NCBI RefSeq assembly: GCF_022429645.1
Contig: NZ_CP092480.1
Span: forward strand, 2,524,501-2,588,500
DNA: 64,000 bases
Reading direction: 5' to 3'
DNA from: Lutibacter sp. A80
GTDB lineage: Bacteria > Bacteroidota > Bacteroidia > Flavobacteriales > Flavobacteriaceae
Shown: piece after piece, positions 7,422 through 17,118 of the stretch
Numbering within the stretch: the first letter of the stretch is position 1
Layout of the letters: each line of letters opens with the position of its first letter
Program-made: the position numbers and the translations under genes
Notes under the pieces: generated by a model
What the model saw: the letters and a program-made list of their open reading frames with translations, nothing else
The model's database searches: none
What the model was told of the DNA's origin: nothing

Positions 7422-8272
7422 TATTTTGTTAAAATAAATTCTATACTTTTTGCTACAACCTCAGCTAAATGTGTTGGCATTTTAGGTGCCGTATAAGGTT
7501 CTGAACAACCTAACGGATGGTTCATTTCATCAATTATAAAAAGTGTACTTTTAGGATTCCATTTATGTAAATTTTCAGCTTCAATAGGAGGAACAACTTC
7601 ATCTTTTTTCCCCTGAATAATTAAATGCGGAATGGTTAATTTTTCTACAGCCTTTTTAATTGTTAAACGTGCTTCATTTTCTTTAAAGTTGGTATAAAAC
7701 TGAAAATAATGTGGCATTTGCTGTTTTGTTCTGGAGTTTTCGATATATGATACTCCTTCTTTTTCCCAGTGCTGAAGAATTTTTTCATCCTTAGGGAAAC
7801 GTGCTCCAAAATCTGAAACACCAGCCCAAGAAATAACTTTAGAAATTTGTTTATTTTCTGAAGCTTTTAAAGTTACAATACCTCCACCTCTAGAGTGTCC
7901 TATTAGCGTTATATTATTTGGATCTATCTCTTCTTTATAATCTGGATTTGTTACAATCCAATTTACTATATCTTCTAAATCGTCTAATTCTGTAATGAAA
8001 TTATTATGTCCAAAAGCTTCTAAATCTGGAAAATTAATCGGGTTTTCTACTGTTCCACCATTATGTGAAAAATTAAATTTTAGAAAAAACAAATTAGCTT
8101 TCACAAATTCAGGAGCTGCTAAATTCCACGCTCCCCAATCTTTAAAACCTTTATAACCGTGGCAAAAAATTACAATTGGTTTTTGTATGTTATTTTTTGT
8201 GTAAAATACATCCGTTAAAATTGGTTTGTTATGCTTTGAACTTTTAACTTGTATATTTGTTTTTGTAATCAT
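7421..8272 (-). CDS. Alpha/beta hydrolase (peptidase S9/DLH-like)
   Basis: 283 aa. It has the fold's first strand (IVIFCHGYKGFKDWG), nucleophile elbow GHSRGGG (Ser about residue 127), Asp in LIIQGKKDEVVPP and a His in DEMNHPLG, so a complete catalytic triad. No signal peptide, so cytoplasmic. Substrate cannot be inferred. It begins 10 nt after the AddB-like gene and overlaps the GNAT gene by 1 nt. Confidence 0.88.
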   Translation of the reverse strand: MITKTNIQVKSSKHNKPILTDVFYTKNNIQKPIVIFCHGYKGFKDWGAWNLAAPEFVKANLFFLKFNFSHNGGTVENPINFPDLEAFGHNNFITELDDLEDIVNWIVTNPDYKEEIDPNNITLIGHSRGGGIVTLKASENKQISKVISWAGVSDFGARFPKDEKILQHWEKEGVSYIENSRTKQQMPHYFQFYTNFKENEARLTIKKAVEKLTIPHLIIQGKKDEVVPPIEAENLHKWNPKSTLFIIDEMNHPLGCSEPYTAPKMPTHLAEVVAKSIEFILTK

Positions 8273-8282
8273 TTTGTATGTT

Positions 8283-11018
8283 TTAAAATGGTAAATCTTC
8301 GTTTTGAATAAATGGTATTTCAGGATTTAAAATTTCTTTAATAATATTTTTAGTTTCAACCATAAACTCTTGTATTCTTTCTTCTGAAACGAGTGTATCA
8401 ACACCTCTATATTTTTCAGAAAAATTCATTTTTAAAAACCCTGCATTTAAATTTTTAAATGAAATTATGCCACTTTCTAATTTATCTATATTTGTACTAG
8501 CAGCATACATAAACGAATATAACATTACTTGCATGGCTTTTGTATATTTATAATCTTCACTAATCACACTAAAATCGTGTACTTTTAATTGACTTGCTTC
8601 TACTTTTCCGGTTTTATAATCTATAATTCTTACACAGCCATTTAGTTCGTCTACTCTATCAACAATTCCCTTTAAGTTTATTGGAAAATCTAGACTTTCA
8701 ATAGGTATTTTACAATTTAAATTTGCTTCTAAAGCAATTATTTTTAATCGATTTCCCTTAGTTATAAGTTGTAATTCTTGCTTTAAAAACCGGTTGATAT
8801 GATTTTTACAAACTTCAAATATTAATTTATTTTTTCCTGTTTCTATATTTCCTTTTTTGTAATGTTTTTCAAAGAATTTAATTAACAAAGGTTCAATTTT
8901 TTGTTGCATTTGAACTATGTTTTCCTTTAAAACAAAAGCACCGATAAATGGTGTGTATAATTGCTCTAAAACATCATGAATTACAGATCCCATGGTATTT
9001 GCAGCAATGGTTTCTTCAACTTCATCATCGTCTCTAATTCCCAAAACTTTTTGCTCGTAAAAACTAATTGGGTTGTAAATATAAGTTGCCAAAGCCGACG
9101 GGGAAATTCCTTTTTCAAAAACCGCTTTTAATTTTTCTATTATTTCTGGTGTTTTTTTAATTTGAAGTAAAACTTCTTCGTGTTTTTGAACTTTTGGATT
9201 TATTATTGTTTTTTTAATTTTTGGATTATTAATTTCTAATTGCGTTAAAAACCTACTCTTCTCTCCTGCTCCATAACCATCGGTTTCTGTATTATAAATT
9301 AAGTATACATTTTTTGCACGCTGTAACAAGCGTTGAAAATGATAAGAGAAAATGGCATCTTTTTCTTGATATGTTGGCATTTTAAAATACTTTTTCACAT
9401 CAAAAGGTAGAAATGAATTTTCATTTTTACTTCCTGGTAAAATACCTTCATTTACAGAAGTTACTATAATGGTTTCAAAATCTAAAGCTCTGGTTTCTAA
9501 CATTCCCATTAATTGCAATCCCTTTAATGGTTCGCCTTGAAAAGAAAGTTTTTCGTGACTTAACAGTTGGTTATAAAATAATGTAAGTGTTTTTAAATTT
9601 GAAATATAATTATACGATTTATTTAAGGTTTCTAACTGTTTAAAAACAGTATAAAAACGGTATAAATATTCTTTATCTACACCATCTACATAATTTTTAA
9701 GCAATATTATTAAGTTGCTACATTGTTTTATAATGGTATTTACACTATTTGAAAAAGTAAACAATTGCAATACATTTTGCAGTTGTTCTTTTTCTGATTT
9801 AGAAATACAATTTTCTATCATTTTTTTTGATAAAAAAATAGTATTCTCACTTTTAAGTTTTGCAATTATTTTTTGAATTGTAGTTCCATGTAGTTTGTTT
9901 AAAAATGGATCATTTAAGAGATTTAAGACATCTTTATAGTAAAACTGTAATTGTAGCTGTTTATTAAATTTTTGTTGATTTAAATGTAGTTTAAATAGTT
10001 TTTCAAATAAGTTTGACAAGGGAATATCTTTTAAAGGGTATCCCATTGTAATATTTATATTTTTAACACTATTTGGCAACGAATTAAGCGCCAATGCCAA
10101 TAAATTTTCATCTGCTAAAACCAGTGCAGTATTTTGATGATTTTGTAATTTAGATAATAATTCACCCGCGTATTTAATTTGAGTAATATTTTTTGGAGCT
10201 CCAACAAATTCAATATTTTTTTCTTCAAAATTAGTTGCGTCTACCCATAAAAAAGGCGCTGTTTTATAATAATCCCATTCTTTTTTATACTTTCTTAAAA
10301 AAATACCTGCTTCGTTAGAATTATTAAATAAGTTTGAATTTGAATCCCAATAAATTGAAGCTAAATTATTATTTAATAATTCCTGAAAAATAATTTCCTC
10401 AGCTTTATTTAAAGCATTAAAACCCGCAAAAACAATATGTTTATCATTATTATTTTCTATATAATGCTCTAAATTAGCTACAGCTTCTCTATAAATTAAA
10501 CCTTGATAACCAAATTTGTTTACTTTCAGTCTTTTATACAACGAATTATATAATTTGTTCAAATGTTCAAAAAACTGAAGATAGTTTAGTGCTAGTTTAC
10601 TAGGTGTTTTATCTTTAAACCAATACTCTATTTTTTTTACATCTTTTAAATTCGAAAAAAGATCTTTTGAATTGACCAAATAACTATCAATTTCATTAAA
10701 ATCGTGTAATGCAATTGTTGCCCATTGAGAAAATGTTTCAAAAGGCTCAATTAAATCTTGTGGTAAATTTTCTTTATAAACACTATAAAATTCAAAAAGC
10801 AATTGTGTGGTATCAATTAAATTAATATCGGCTAACTCTTGAATATAATTTTCGATACTAATAATTTTTGGTGAAAAAGTACTTGAAACAGTACTGTCTA
10901 CAATTTCTTTTTTTAAAAATACACAAGCACGCTGACTAGGTAAAACAAATACGCAGTTTTTAATAGTAAAATTTTTACTACTAACGTCTTTAACAACTTT
11001 TGAAATAAAAGAATCCAT
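8283..11018 (-). CDS. PD-(D/E)XK nuclease family protein, AddB-like
   Basis: 911 aa. The N-terminal three quarters resemble an inactive UvrD-type helicase (VLPSQRACVFLKKE in place of a Walker A; EGILPGSKNENSFLP), and the C-terminal domain (about 640-900) is a RecB-type nuclease: GSVIHDVLEQLY, GIVDRVDELNGC, IIDYKTGK and a final QVMLYSFMY. Family knowledge: with AddA it processes double-strand ends for RecA. I see no C-terminal CxxCxxxxxC, so the AddB iron-sulfur cluster seems absent. Its likely partner is at 19828-22998, separated by about 9 kb of unrelated genes. Confidence 0.85.
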   Translation of the reverse strand: MDSFISKVVKDVSSKNFTIKNCVFVLPSQRACVFLKKEIVDSTVSSTFSPKIISIENYIQELADINLIDTTQLLFEFYSVYKENLPQDLIEPFETFSQWATIALHDFNEIDSYLVNSKDLFSNLKDVKKIEYWFKDKTPSKLALNYLQFFEHLNKLYNSLYKRLKVNKFGYQGLIYREAVANLEHYIENNNDKHIVFAGFNALNKAEEIIFQELLNNNLASIYWDSNSNLFNNSNEAGIFLRKYKKEWDYYKTAPFLWVDATNFEEKNIEFVGAPKNITQIKYAGELLSKLQNHQNTALVLADENLLALALNSLPNSVKNINITMGYPLKDIPLSNLFEKLFKLHLNQQKFNKQLQLQFYYKDVLNLLNDPFLNKLHGTTIQKIIAKLKSENTIFLSKKMIENCISKSEKEQLQNVLQLFTFSNSVNTIIKQCSNLIILLKNYVDGVDKEYLYRFYTVFKQLETLNKSYNYISNLKTLTLFYNQLLSHEKLSFQGEPLKGLQLMGMLETRALDFETIIVTSVNEGILPGSKNENSFLPFDVKKYFKMPTYQEKDAIFSYHFQRLLQRAKNVYLIYNTETDGYGAGEKSRFLTQLEINNPKIKKTIINPKVQKHEEVLLQIKKTPEIIEKLKAVFEKGISPSALATYIYNPISFYEQKVLGIRDDDEVEETIAANTMGSVIHDVLEQLYTPFIGAFVLKENIVQMQQKIEPLLIKFFEKHYKKGNIETGKNKLIFEVCKNHINRFLKQELQLITKGNRLKIIALEANLNCKIPIESLDFPINLKGIVDRVDELNGCVRIIDYKTGKVEASQLKVHDFSVISEDYKYTKAMQVMLYSFMYAASTNIDKLESGIISFKNLNAGFLKMNFSEKYRGVDTLVSEERIQEFMVETKNIIKEILNPEIPFIQNEDLPF

Positions 11019-11145
11019 AATTTTTTATAAACTATAAAAGTACAAATGCCTTTTTAATTGAAATACTTTTTGAGCAATTAATGTAAAAATATTTAAAAGA
11101 CTTTATACAGATTAGAAATCTAAACGAAACTAATAGCTGTTTCTT

Positions 11146-13311
11146 CTATACCCCATAGCGTTCTTTTAGTTTATCAAATAAGTAAGTGGTATTTGTTACA
11201 CCAACAGCTTCTGCAATCTGTTTTTTAGTTGCAAAAGGATCCTCTGCTCTTAAATTGCGTGCTTTTTCTAAACGTGCTTCTTGTATTAATTGGTTAACTG
11301 TTTGTCCTAATACACTCTTAACTTTACGGTTTAGTGTGCTTCTGGAGACTTTCATATATTCTGAAATAGTATCCACAGTAAGTAGCGGTGAATTTAAATT
11401 ATTGTTAATATAAGATGTAATTTTCATATTAAATTTATCGGCATATTCGTTTAAGTTTTTTAAAACTTCAGGTGAATTATCCTTATCAAATTCCGTTATA
11501 TTTTTAAAAAGAGCAATAGCATTTTTAATATTAATTAAAAGTTCCTCTTCTAAAAAAGGTTTGTGTAAATAGCCATCAATTCCTAAACGTAGCATAGATA
11601 GTTTTCCTTGCTGATCTGTTCTTGCAGTAAGGACTAAAATAGGTGTTTTATTTTGTTGTTGTTTTAATTTTTTCACTAAAGTTTTCCCATCCATAACAGG
11701 CATCATATAATCTGTTAAAATAAGATCGAAATTATTGTTTTGAAGCACCTCAAGTGCCTCTTTTCCATTTTCAGCTTCAGTAATATCATAATTTTGCAAA
11801 ACCTTTTTTAAATACTTCCTCATTAGTTCATGGTCATCTACTATAAGTATTTTTTGTTTTTTGTTTATAGAGCTTATGTTTGGTTGTTCTATAAACATAG
11901 TTTTTTTTATTTCAAAAATTTCAGGAGGTTTTATAGACGATTGATTAATAGTAGAATTCACAAATTCTTTAGGAATAGAAATTGTAAAACAAGTGCCATT
12001 TCCAAAACTGCTTTCTACAGCAATAGAAAATTGATGTGCGTTAACAATACTTTTTGTAAACGCTAAACCTATACCACTTCCTTGACTTTTGGTAATGTCA
12101 TTTTTTACTTGATAAAAACGCTTAAAGATAGATTCGGTTTCTTCCTTACTAATGCCAATACCCGTATCTATAACATTAATAGTAATTCCTTCGTTGTTAA
12201 AAGAAGTGTTTATAGCAACGCTTCCGTTTGTAGGTGTAAATTTTAAGGCATTGCTAAGTAAATTAGTAATTGCTTTAGAAAATAGATCTTCATCTACTAA
12301 AATTGTTGTTTTTAAAGTCTTATTATTAAATGTAAACTCTATATTTTTTTTAGTAAAAAGACTTTGAAAATTAATGAAATGTTTTTCTAAAAACGAGTTT
12401 AAATCAACCGGTATCCTAATAAGTTGAAACTGATTATTATCCATTTTACTTAAATCCATAATACCATTAATAATATTTTGCATTTGTTGGCATTGTTCTT
12501 TAATAACAGCTGTTTTTTGTTTGTTTTCTTTATCAGATTCTTTAAAGTTTAATTGATTTGTATACCCTTGAATTAAGGTTAAAGGGGTACGTATTTCATG
12601 TGAAAGGTTTACAAAAAAATGTGATTTAAACTCAATCGATTCACGTAATTCTGCTTCTTGAACTTCTAATATCATTTTATCTGAAAGTACTTTGTCTTTT
12701 TCTAGTGCTAAAAGTTTTTCATTTTTTACATTGCTTTCTTTAAAATAATTAACCAAAAGGTGAATTACTAAGAAAATACATAAAGCCTCTAGAACTAGTA
12801 GTCTATCAACATAATCTGTTGGGTAAACAACAAAAAAGTAATAAGGTGTTAAAAACAATAAAAATCCGATGGTTAATATAAGGTATGATACACGTTTTTT
12901 TGAGTACAGCGTAAGAGAAATTGGTGATAATAGTAAAAAATAATATTCTAAGTAATTGCCTGGCGAAACAATAAGTGTAAAATAGATATTATTTATAATA
13001 AAGACACTTATAAAGAATATGCGAGCCCATTTAAAATGGTGATTCTTATTGATGAATATTATGATTATTAGTGAGCAAACAATAAAAAAGTAATTAAAAA
13101 ATAATTTATAGTCAAAAAAATAAAAAGTAATAACATTCTGATTTATAGTCTCTTGAACTAAAGCAACAATTATTTCTAAAGCATAAAAAAACAGTATTAA
13201 ATGTCCCCAAATTAAACAATAGGTATTTAATAAACGTATTCTTTTATTTACATTATTAGCATTGCTTTCTTGGGTTCCTAGACCTATTACAGTTTCGTAT
13301 TTTTTTTTCAT
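11146..13311 (-). CDS. Hybrid sensor histidine kinase/response regulator with AraC-type output
   Basis: 721 aa. Order: six or so membrane helices (about 25-195), a coiled linker, HisKA (FVNLSHEIRTPLTLIQGY, phospho-His near 238), HATPase (NALKFTP, DTGIGISKEE, GSGIGLAFT), a receiver (about 490-605; LTDYMMPVMDG has the acceptor Asp) and a C-terminal AraC-type helix-turn-helix (about 625-721; YMKVSRSTLNRKVKSVLGQT). The protein can therefore sense, phosphorylate and bind DNA in one chain. No periplasmic sensor domain, unlike Bacteroides hybrid systems with large Y_Y_Y domains. Targets may include the repeats at 14174-14230. Confidence 0.93.
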   Translation of the reverse strand: MKKKYETVIGLGTQESNANNVNKRIRLLNTYCLIWGHLILFFYALEIIVALVQETINQNVITFYFFDYKLFFNYFFIVCSLIIIIFINKNHHFKWARIFFISVFIINNIYFTLIVSPGNYLEYYFLLLSPISLTLYSKKRVSYLILTIGFLLFLTPYYFFVVYPTDYVDRLLVLEALCIFLVIHLLVNYFKESNVKNEKLLALEKDKVLSDKMILEVQEAELRESIEFKSHFFVNLSHEIRTPLTLIQGYTNQLNFKESDKENKQKTAVIKEQCQQMQNIINGIMDLSKMDNNQFQLIRIPVDLNSFLEKHFINFQSLFTKKNIEFTFNNKTLKTTILVDEDLFSKAITNLLSNALKFTPTNGSVAINTSFNNEGITINVIDTGIGISKEETESIFKRFYQVKNDITKSQGSGIGLAFTKSIVNAHQFSIAVESSFGNGTCFTISIPKEFVNSTINQSSIKPPEIFEIKKTMFIEQPNISSINKKQKILIVDDHELMRKYLKKVLQNYDITEAENGKEALEVLQNNNFDLILTDYMMPVMDGKTLVKKLKQQQNKTPILVLTARTDQQGKLSMLRLGIDGYLHKPFLEEELLINIKNAIALFKNITEFDKDNSPEVLKNLNEYADKFNMKITSYINNNLNSPLLTVDTISEYMKVSRSTLNRKVKSVLGQTVNQLIQEARLEKARNLRAEDPFATKKQIAEAVGVTNTTYLFDKLKERYGV

Positions 13312-13584
13312 AAATCAACTAAATATTAGCAACTAACCAAAATTGGAAGTAATAGTTTATAACATAACCCACAACTTAAACCACCTAAATTTGATATACT
13401 TTCTTTGTAAATATATCTTTTTTTGAGGCAATGAATTAACCTTAAAAAGCATTTTAACTAAAATAGTTGGTTTTTACATTGTTAATTACAACAGTAACAA
13501 TTTCTCAAAACAATTTATTTAGTGACATTTATACTAAAGATCATTACCTATTGAAAGTTACAATAAAGATAAAAAAGAATGTTT

Positions 13585-14043
13585 TTAAAACTCTCCCGCA
13601 TATTGAGTTGCATACTCCATCGCTTTTTCTTTTGTCATAGCGGCTACTTTAGCATTGTCGGTACTAAAAAAGTCTACAATAGTTTCACCTTCAGCTTCAT
13701 TTCTTTCTTTTTTCTCTCTAACCATCACTAAACTATTTTCATCATACATAAAAACCATTGACATTCTGTTGCGAAATACAGCTTTTTTTACTTTTTTAGC
13801 TACAGCTTCATCAAACACAAAATATGCAGGCATACCACCTTCTGTTAGGCTAAGTGTCATCATTTTTGTTGTGCCAGGTTCACCAATTGCTAAATATACT
13901 TCGGTTACCTCTTGCCCTAAACTCCCCATCTTATTTAATGAATAATATTTCCCGTTAAACTCATCACTTTTAGGAAAATAATCTTGTGCATTTGCATTTA
14001 AAGCACTAACCAATAATACGAGTAAGAATCCTTTTAATTTCAT
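13585..14043 (-). CDS. Secreted protein of unknown function
   Basis: 152 aa with a clear signal peptide (MKLKGFLLVLLVSALNANA, cleavage before QDYFP). The mature part is mixed alpha/beta with KKAVFRNRMSMVFMYDENSLVMV and a C-terminal helix KEKAMEYATQYAGEF; no motif recognised. It is divergent from the other secreted protein at 14316, and the 272-bp gap contains a triple 20-bp direct repeat. Probably periplasmic or surface-exposed. Confidence 0.7.
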   Translation of the reverse strand: MKLKGFLLVLLVSALNANAQDYFPKSDEFNGKYYSLNKMGSLGQEVTEVYLAIGEPGTTKMMTLSLTEGGMPAYFVFDEAVAKKVKKAVFRNRMSMVFMYDENSLVMVREKKERNEAEGETIVDFFSTDNAKVAAMTKEKAMEYATQYAGEF

Positions 14044-14173
14044 AATTTTTAATTTTAATTAGTTTGTATTTATATTCAATTTAAGTGTAAAATTTTAACT
14101 CATTTTAAGCTAAATAACACTCAAATGTATACTTTAATTATGTAATTATTTGGGCGTATAACTGCATTGACCC

Positions 14174-14230
14174 AAATAGTAGCTTTTTGAATCAAATGGT
14201 TATTTTTTGACTTAAATAGTCATTTTTTGA
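14174..14230. repeat. Triple direct repeat, 17-bp unit at 20-bp period
   Basis: Three copies of AAATRGTNNTTTTTTGA-like sequence (14174-14190, 14194-14210, 14214-14230), each followed by a 3-bp spacer, so the period is exactly 20 bp, near two helical turns. The first copy has AGCTTTTTGA at its end; the others have TATTTTTTGA and CATTTTTTGA. It lies between two divergent genes for secreted proteins. The architecture fits AraC-type half-sites (17 bp repeated at about 21 bp). Confidence 0.75.
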
Positions 14231-14315
14231 ATGATGTAAAACCGTGTTTAGTACTAGTTTTGACCTGCCATAAAAAAGAAACAAACATCAATTTGAAAAC
14301 AAAAAAATTAAACAA

Positions 14316-15359
14316 ATGAAACAATTAATTTTAGCAGTTGTACTATTAATTACAACAGCAACACAAGCACAAAAAAGCTTTTTTGAAAACATTTCTGAAG
14401 AAGATACCTACAACCTATATTTAAAGGTGTCAAAAAAAGGAGATGGTACTTATAAGGCAGAAGAAAAAGGAAATTCTGTTAAATTTAAAAAAGAATATTT
14501 ACCAACTGGAGAAGGTTATAAATTTTCTACTATTTTACAAGAAGGTTCAAAAAAAGGAGAAACTGAAATGACAGTTGATATTTCAGATGAAAAAATAGAG
14601 TGTACAGGGTATCCTTATGAGTCCGTTATAAGCGGTGAAGATTGGGGTTATCATTATTACTATGTCTCTATTGGTGATTATGTTTTTTCTCTTGACGGAG
14701 TTTCAACAAAATTTGCCACTTTTAAAGGTATTTCAGCTGTCTTCATTAAAGCAGGAGCAGCACCTGCAGAGGCTGATGTTGAGAAAAAGGAGAAAAAAAC
14801 TAAAAAGAAGAACTCTTTTTTCGCAAAAATGAAAGCGTTGAAAAATGAAGCATTAGGTACTTTTGGACCTGAATATAAAGAATTCACAAATAAGAATCTA
14901 GATAAAATAATTACAGATTATTTAGTTGCCATGAAAGCAAAACAAGATGGTAGAACTGCAGCCCAAAAACAATCGGATGAAAACGTTGCACAACTAACTA
15001 AAGACAAAATAGCGAAAGAAAAAGCTGCAAGTGATGCATCATGGGCAGAAGCTAAAAAACACAACGATTCTGTAATGGCAACACCAGAGTGGCAAGAATT
15101 AGAAAGAAGAAAAAAATTGAATGAAGCAAATTACCAAGGTGCTCAAAAAGCAAATAAAGTAACACTTCGAAATACTGGCGGAAGCACTATTTATGTATGT
15201 CCACAAGGTATGGATACTCATGAAATAGAAATTTCTGCAGGCGGAACAGCTAAATGGGATTGTGATACTGATGGATACTTACAAGTTAATGGTAAAGCTA
15301 CCAATGTAAAAGTGTACAGTAAAAATACAGGTTGTGGAAATACTATTAATATAAACTAA
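14316..15359 (+). CDS. Secreted protein of unknown function with coiled-coil middle
   Basis: 347 aa with a signal peptide (MKQLILAVVLLITTATQA, then QKSFF). An N-terminal beta-rich region runs to about residue 145, followed by a Lys/Glu-rich linker (EKKEKKTKKKNSF), a charged helical region (about 190-275) and a C-terminal beta domain with TGGSTIYVCPQG and WDCDTDGYLQVNG containing three Cys with a fourth in NTGCGN. No family recognised. It stands alone, divergent from the 13585 gene, and ends before two hairpins. Confidence 0.7.
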   Translation: MKQLILAVVLLITTATQAQKSFFENISEEDTYNLYLKVSKKGDGTYKAEEKGNSVKFKKEYLPTGEGYKFSTILQEGSKKGETEMTVDISDEKIECTGYPYESVISGEDWGYHYYYVSIGDYVFSLDGVSTKFATFKGISAVFIKAGAAPAEADVEKKEKKTKKKNSFFAKMKALKNEALGTFGPEYKEFTNKNLDKIITDYLVAMKAKQDGRTAAQKQSDENVAQLTKDKIAKEKAASDASWAEAKKHNDSVMATPEWQELERRKKLNEANYQGAQKANKVTLRNTGGSTIYVCPQGMDTHEIEISAGGTAKWDCDTDGYLQVNGKATNVKVYSKNTGCGNTININ

Positions 15360-15486
15360 ATAACATTAAACTTAAAATAGAATTTTATTTAATTATGAAG
15401 GTGAAACAGGGTTTATAAGTACCACCATTTAATTAAAAACAAAATTTTAGAGCAATATACGCCCCCACAATTAGTAGTATATGCAA

Positions 15487-15518
15487 AGTTGGATAATGAG
15501 TAAAACCATTATCCAACT
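15487..15518 (+). terminator. Perfect 12-bp hairpin downstream of the secreted-protein gene
   Basis: AGTTGGATAATG (15487-15498) and CATTATCCAACT (15507-15518) form a perfect 12-bp stem with an 8-nt loop. It lacks a good T tract, so it may be a transcript-end stabiliser rather than a true terminator. Confidence 0.5.
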
Positions 15519-15535
15519 ATTTAAAATTAATAAAT

Positions 15536-15571
15536 AAAAAAATCTCAGATCAACTTTTGACCTGAGATTTT
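15536..15571. terminator. Bidirectional terminator between convergent genes
   Basis: AAAATCTCAG (15539-15548) pairs with CTGAGATTTT (15562-15571); after one mismatch the stem continues TCA/TGA with loop ACTTT. A's precede and T's follow, so it can stop the 14316 gene and the OmpA gene from the other side. Confidence 0.75.
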
Positions 15572-15631
15572 AAAACTTATACAGTTTATAAGATAGAGCC
15601 GATAAAATCTATAAATAAAAATTACTATTTT

Positions 15632-16996
15632 TTATTTTATTAATTTAATATCAACTCTTCTGTTTGCTGCTCTACCAGCATTATACATATTGCTTTCTAC
15701 AGGTTGTGTTTCTCCATAACCTTTTGCAGTTAAATTACTAGAAGGCACACCCTTAGATACTAAATAACTTTTTACAGCTTGTGCTCTTTCTTCAGATAAT
15801 TTTAAGTTGTATTGATCATTTCCAATACTATCTGTATGACCAGAAATTGCAAATTTTGCTCTTGGATATTTCACTATAATTGCAATAGCTTCATTTAATT
15901 TTGCAATAGTTTCTGATTTAAAACTTGCTTTATTAGTTTCAAAATACACTGTTTTAAACAACTCTTCTAATCTTGCTATATCTTGAACAGTAACTTCAGG
16001 ACAACCATTATTAGAAGCAACTCCTGCCACTTTTGGACAATCGTCATCTTTATCTAAAACGCCATCGTTATCAGTATCTGGCCAAGGACAACCCTTATTA
16101 GCTCTAGGTCCTGCAACATTAGGACAATTATCTCTAGAATCTACTATTCCATCATTATCAGAGTCTGGACAGCCATTATTTGCTTTTGTTCCTTTAACAT
16201 TAGGACAAGCATCGTCTTTATCTGCAATACCATCTCCATCAGTATCAGGACAACCGTTTAGAGATTCTAAACCTGCAACATTAGGACAAGCATCTTTTGA
16301 ATCTATAACGCCATCATTATCAGAATCTGGACATCCATTATATTCCATTAATCCGAATACTTCTGGACAAGCATCTACATCATCAAAAACACCGTCGTTA
16401 TCAGAGTCTGTTCCACCAAACTTAATAACTACACCTAAAGAGTGTTGAAAATGTTGTACAATTTTACTTTCAAAAGCATGTTTATATTTAGATTCTAAAT
16501 TAAGGCCAAAATTATCATTAAACCAAACGTTAAACCCTAAACCAGCGTTAAAGGTTCCTGTATCATAATCTCCCATCCAAATATAACCACCACCAATAGA
16601 TGCATACGGATCAAACCAACCAGTTTGACCAAACGCATTATTTAAGTCGTATTTAACAGCTCCATCTAAAGCCAAGTAAGAAGTACTGCTTACGCTATTA
16701 TCACCTACTTTTTTTATTCTATTTAAGGAACCAGCAGCTTCAATACTAAAACCATCTGTTAAATACCTACTAACCGTTACTTTTGAAATAGATGGAATTA
16801 TATTATAATGGTCATCAATATTTACAAACTCTTCAAACCAAGTACCGTGCCCTGCTAATCCAGGATTAGTAGGATAAAAATCGATAGCATTTATTCCCAC
16901 CCCTATTGAATAAGGATTATTTTTGTCTTGAGCATTTATGGATGCTAATCCAATAATTAACAACAAAGTTGTTAAAACAATTTTTCTTTTTTTCAT
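15632..16996 (-). CDS. OmpA family outer membrane protein with TSP3 repeats
   Basis: 454 aa. Signal peptide (to about residue 22, before QDKNNPYS), an N-terminal eight-strand-like barrel (25-190; [15 protein letters not shown]), calcium-binding thrombospondin type 3 repeats (about 195-335; [15 protein letters not shown]) and an OmpA-like peptidoglycan-binding domain (340-454; [20 protein letters not shown]). Family knowledge: it anchors the outer membrane to the cell wall. It is a paralogue of the next gene upstream (17119), probably by duplication, with its own -7 element at 17036-17043. Confidence 0.93.
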   Translation of the reverse strand: MKKRKIVLTTLLLIIGLASINAQDKNNPYSIGVGINAIDFYPTNPGLAGHGTWFEEFVNIDDHYNIIPSISKVTVSRYLTDGFSIEAAGSLNRIKKVGDNSVSSTSYLALDGAVKYDLNNAFGQTGWFDPYASIGGGYIWMGDYDTGTFNAGLGFNVWFNDNFGLNLESKYKHAFESKIVQHFQHSLGVVIKFGGTDSDNDGVFDDVDACPEVFGLMEYNGCPDSDNDGVIDSKDACPNVAGLESLNGCPDTDGDGIADKDDACPNVKGTKANNGCPDSDNDGIVDSRDNCPNVAGPRANKGCPWPDTDNDGVLDKDDDCPKVAGVASNNGCPEVTVQDIARLEELFKTVYFETNKASFKSETIAKLNEAIAIIVKYPRAKFAISGHTDSIGNDQYNLKLSEERAQAVKSYLVSKGVPSSNLTAKGYGETQPVESNMYNAGRAANRRVDIKLIK

Positions 16997-17035
16997 GTTA
17001 CTTTTTATTTAATTTAAACTTTTTCTTAATTAGTG

Positions 17036-17043
17036 CAAATTTA
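17036..17043 (-). promoter_or_regulatory. -7 promoter element of the 15632 OmpA gene
   Basis: The minus strand reads TAAATTTG followed by CACTAATTAAG, about 40 nt before the ATG. It lies just after the terminator of the upstream paralogue, so the two OmpA genes appear to be transcribed separately. Confidence 0.6.
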
Positions 17044-17065
17044 TAAATATTAATTTATAACGCAC

Positions 17066-17094
17066 CAAAAAGCCACCCTAAAAAGAGTGGCTTT
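17066..17094 (-). terminator. Terminator of the upstream OmpA gene
   Basis: AAAGCCAC (17069-17076) and GTGGCTTT (17087-17094) pair; on the minus strand the stem is followed by a T run. It ends the transcript of the gene at 17119-18480. Confidence 0.75.
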
Positions 17095-17118
17095 ATAAAT
17101 TGTATTAATACAATAAAT

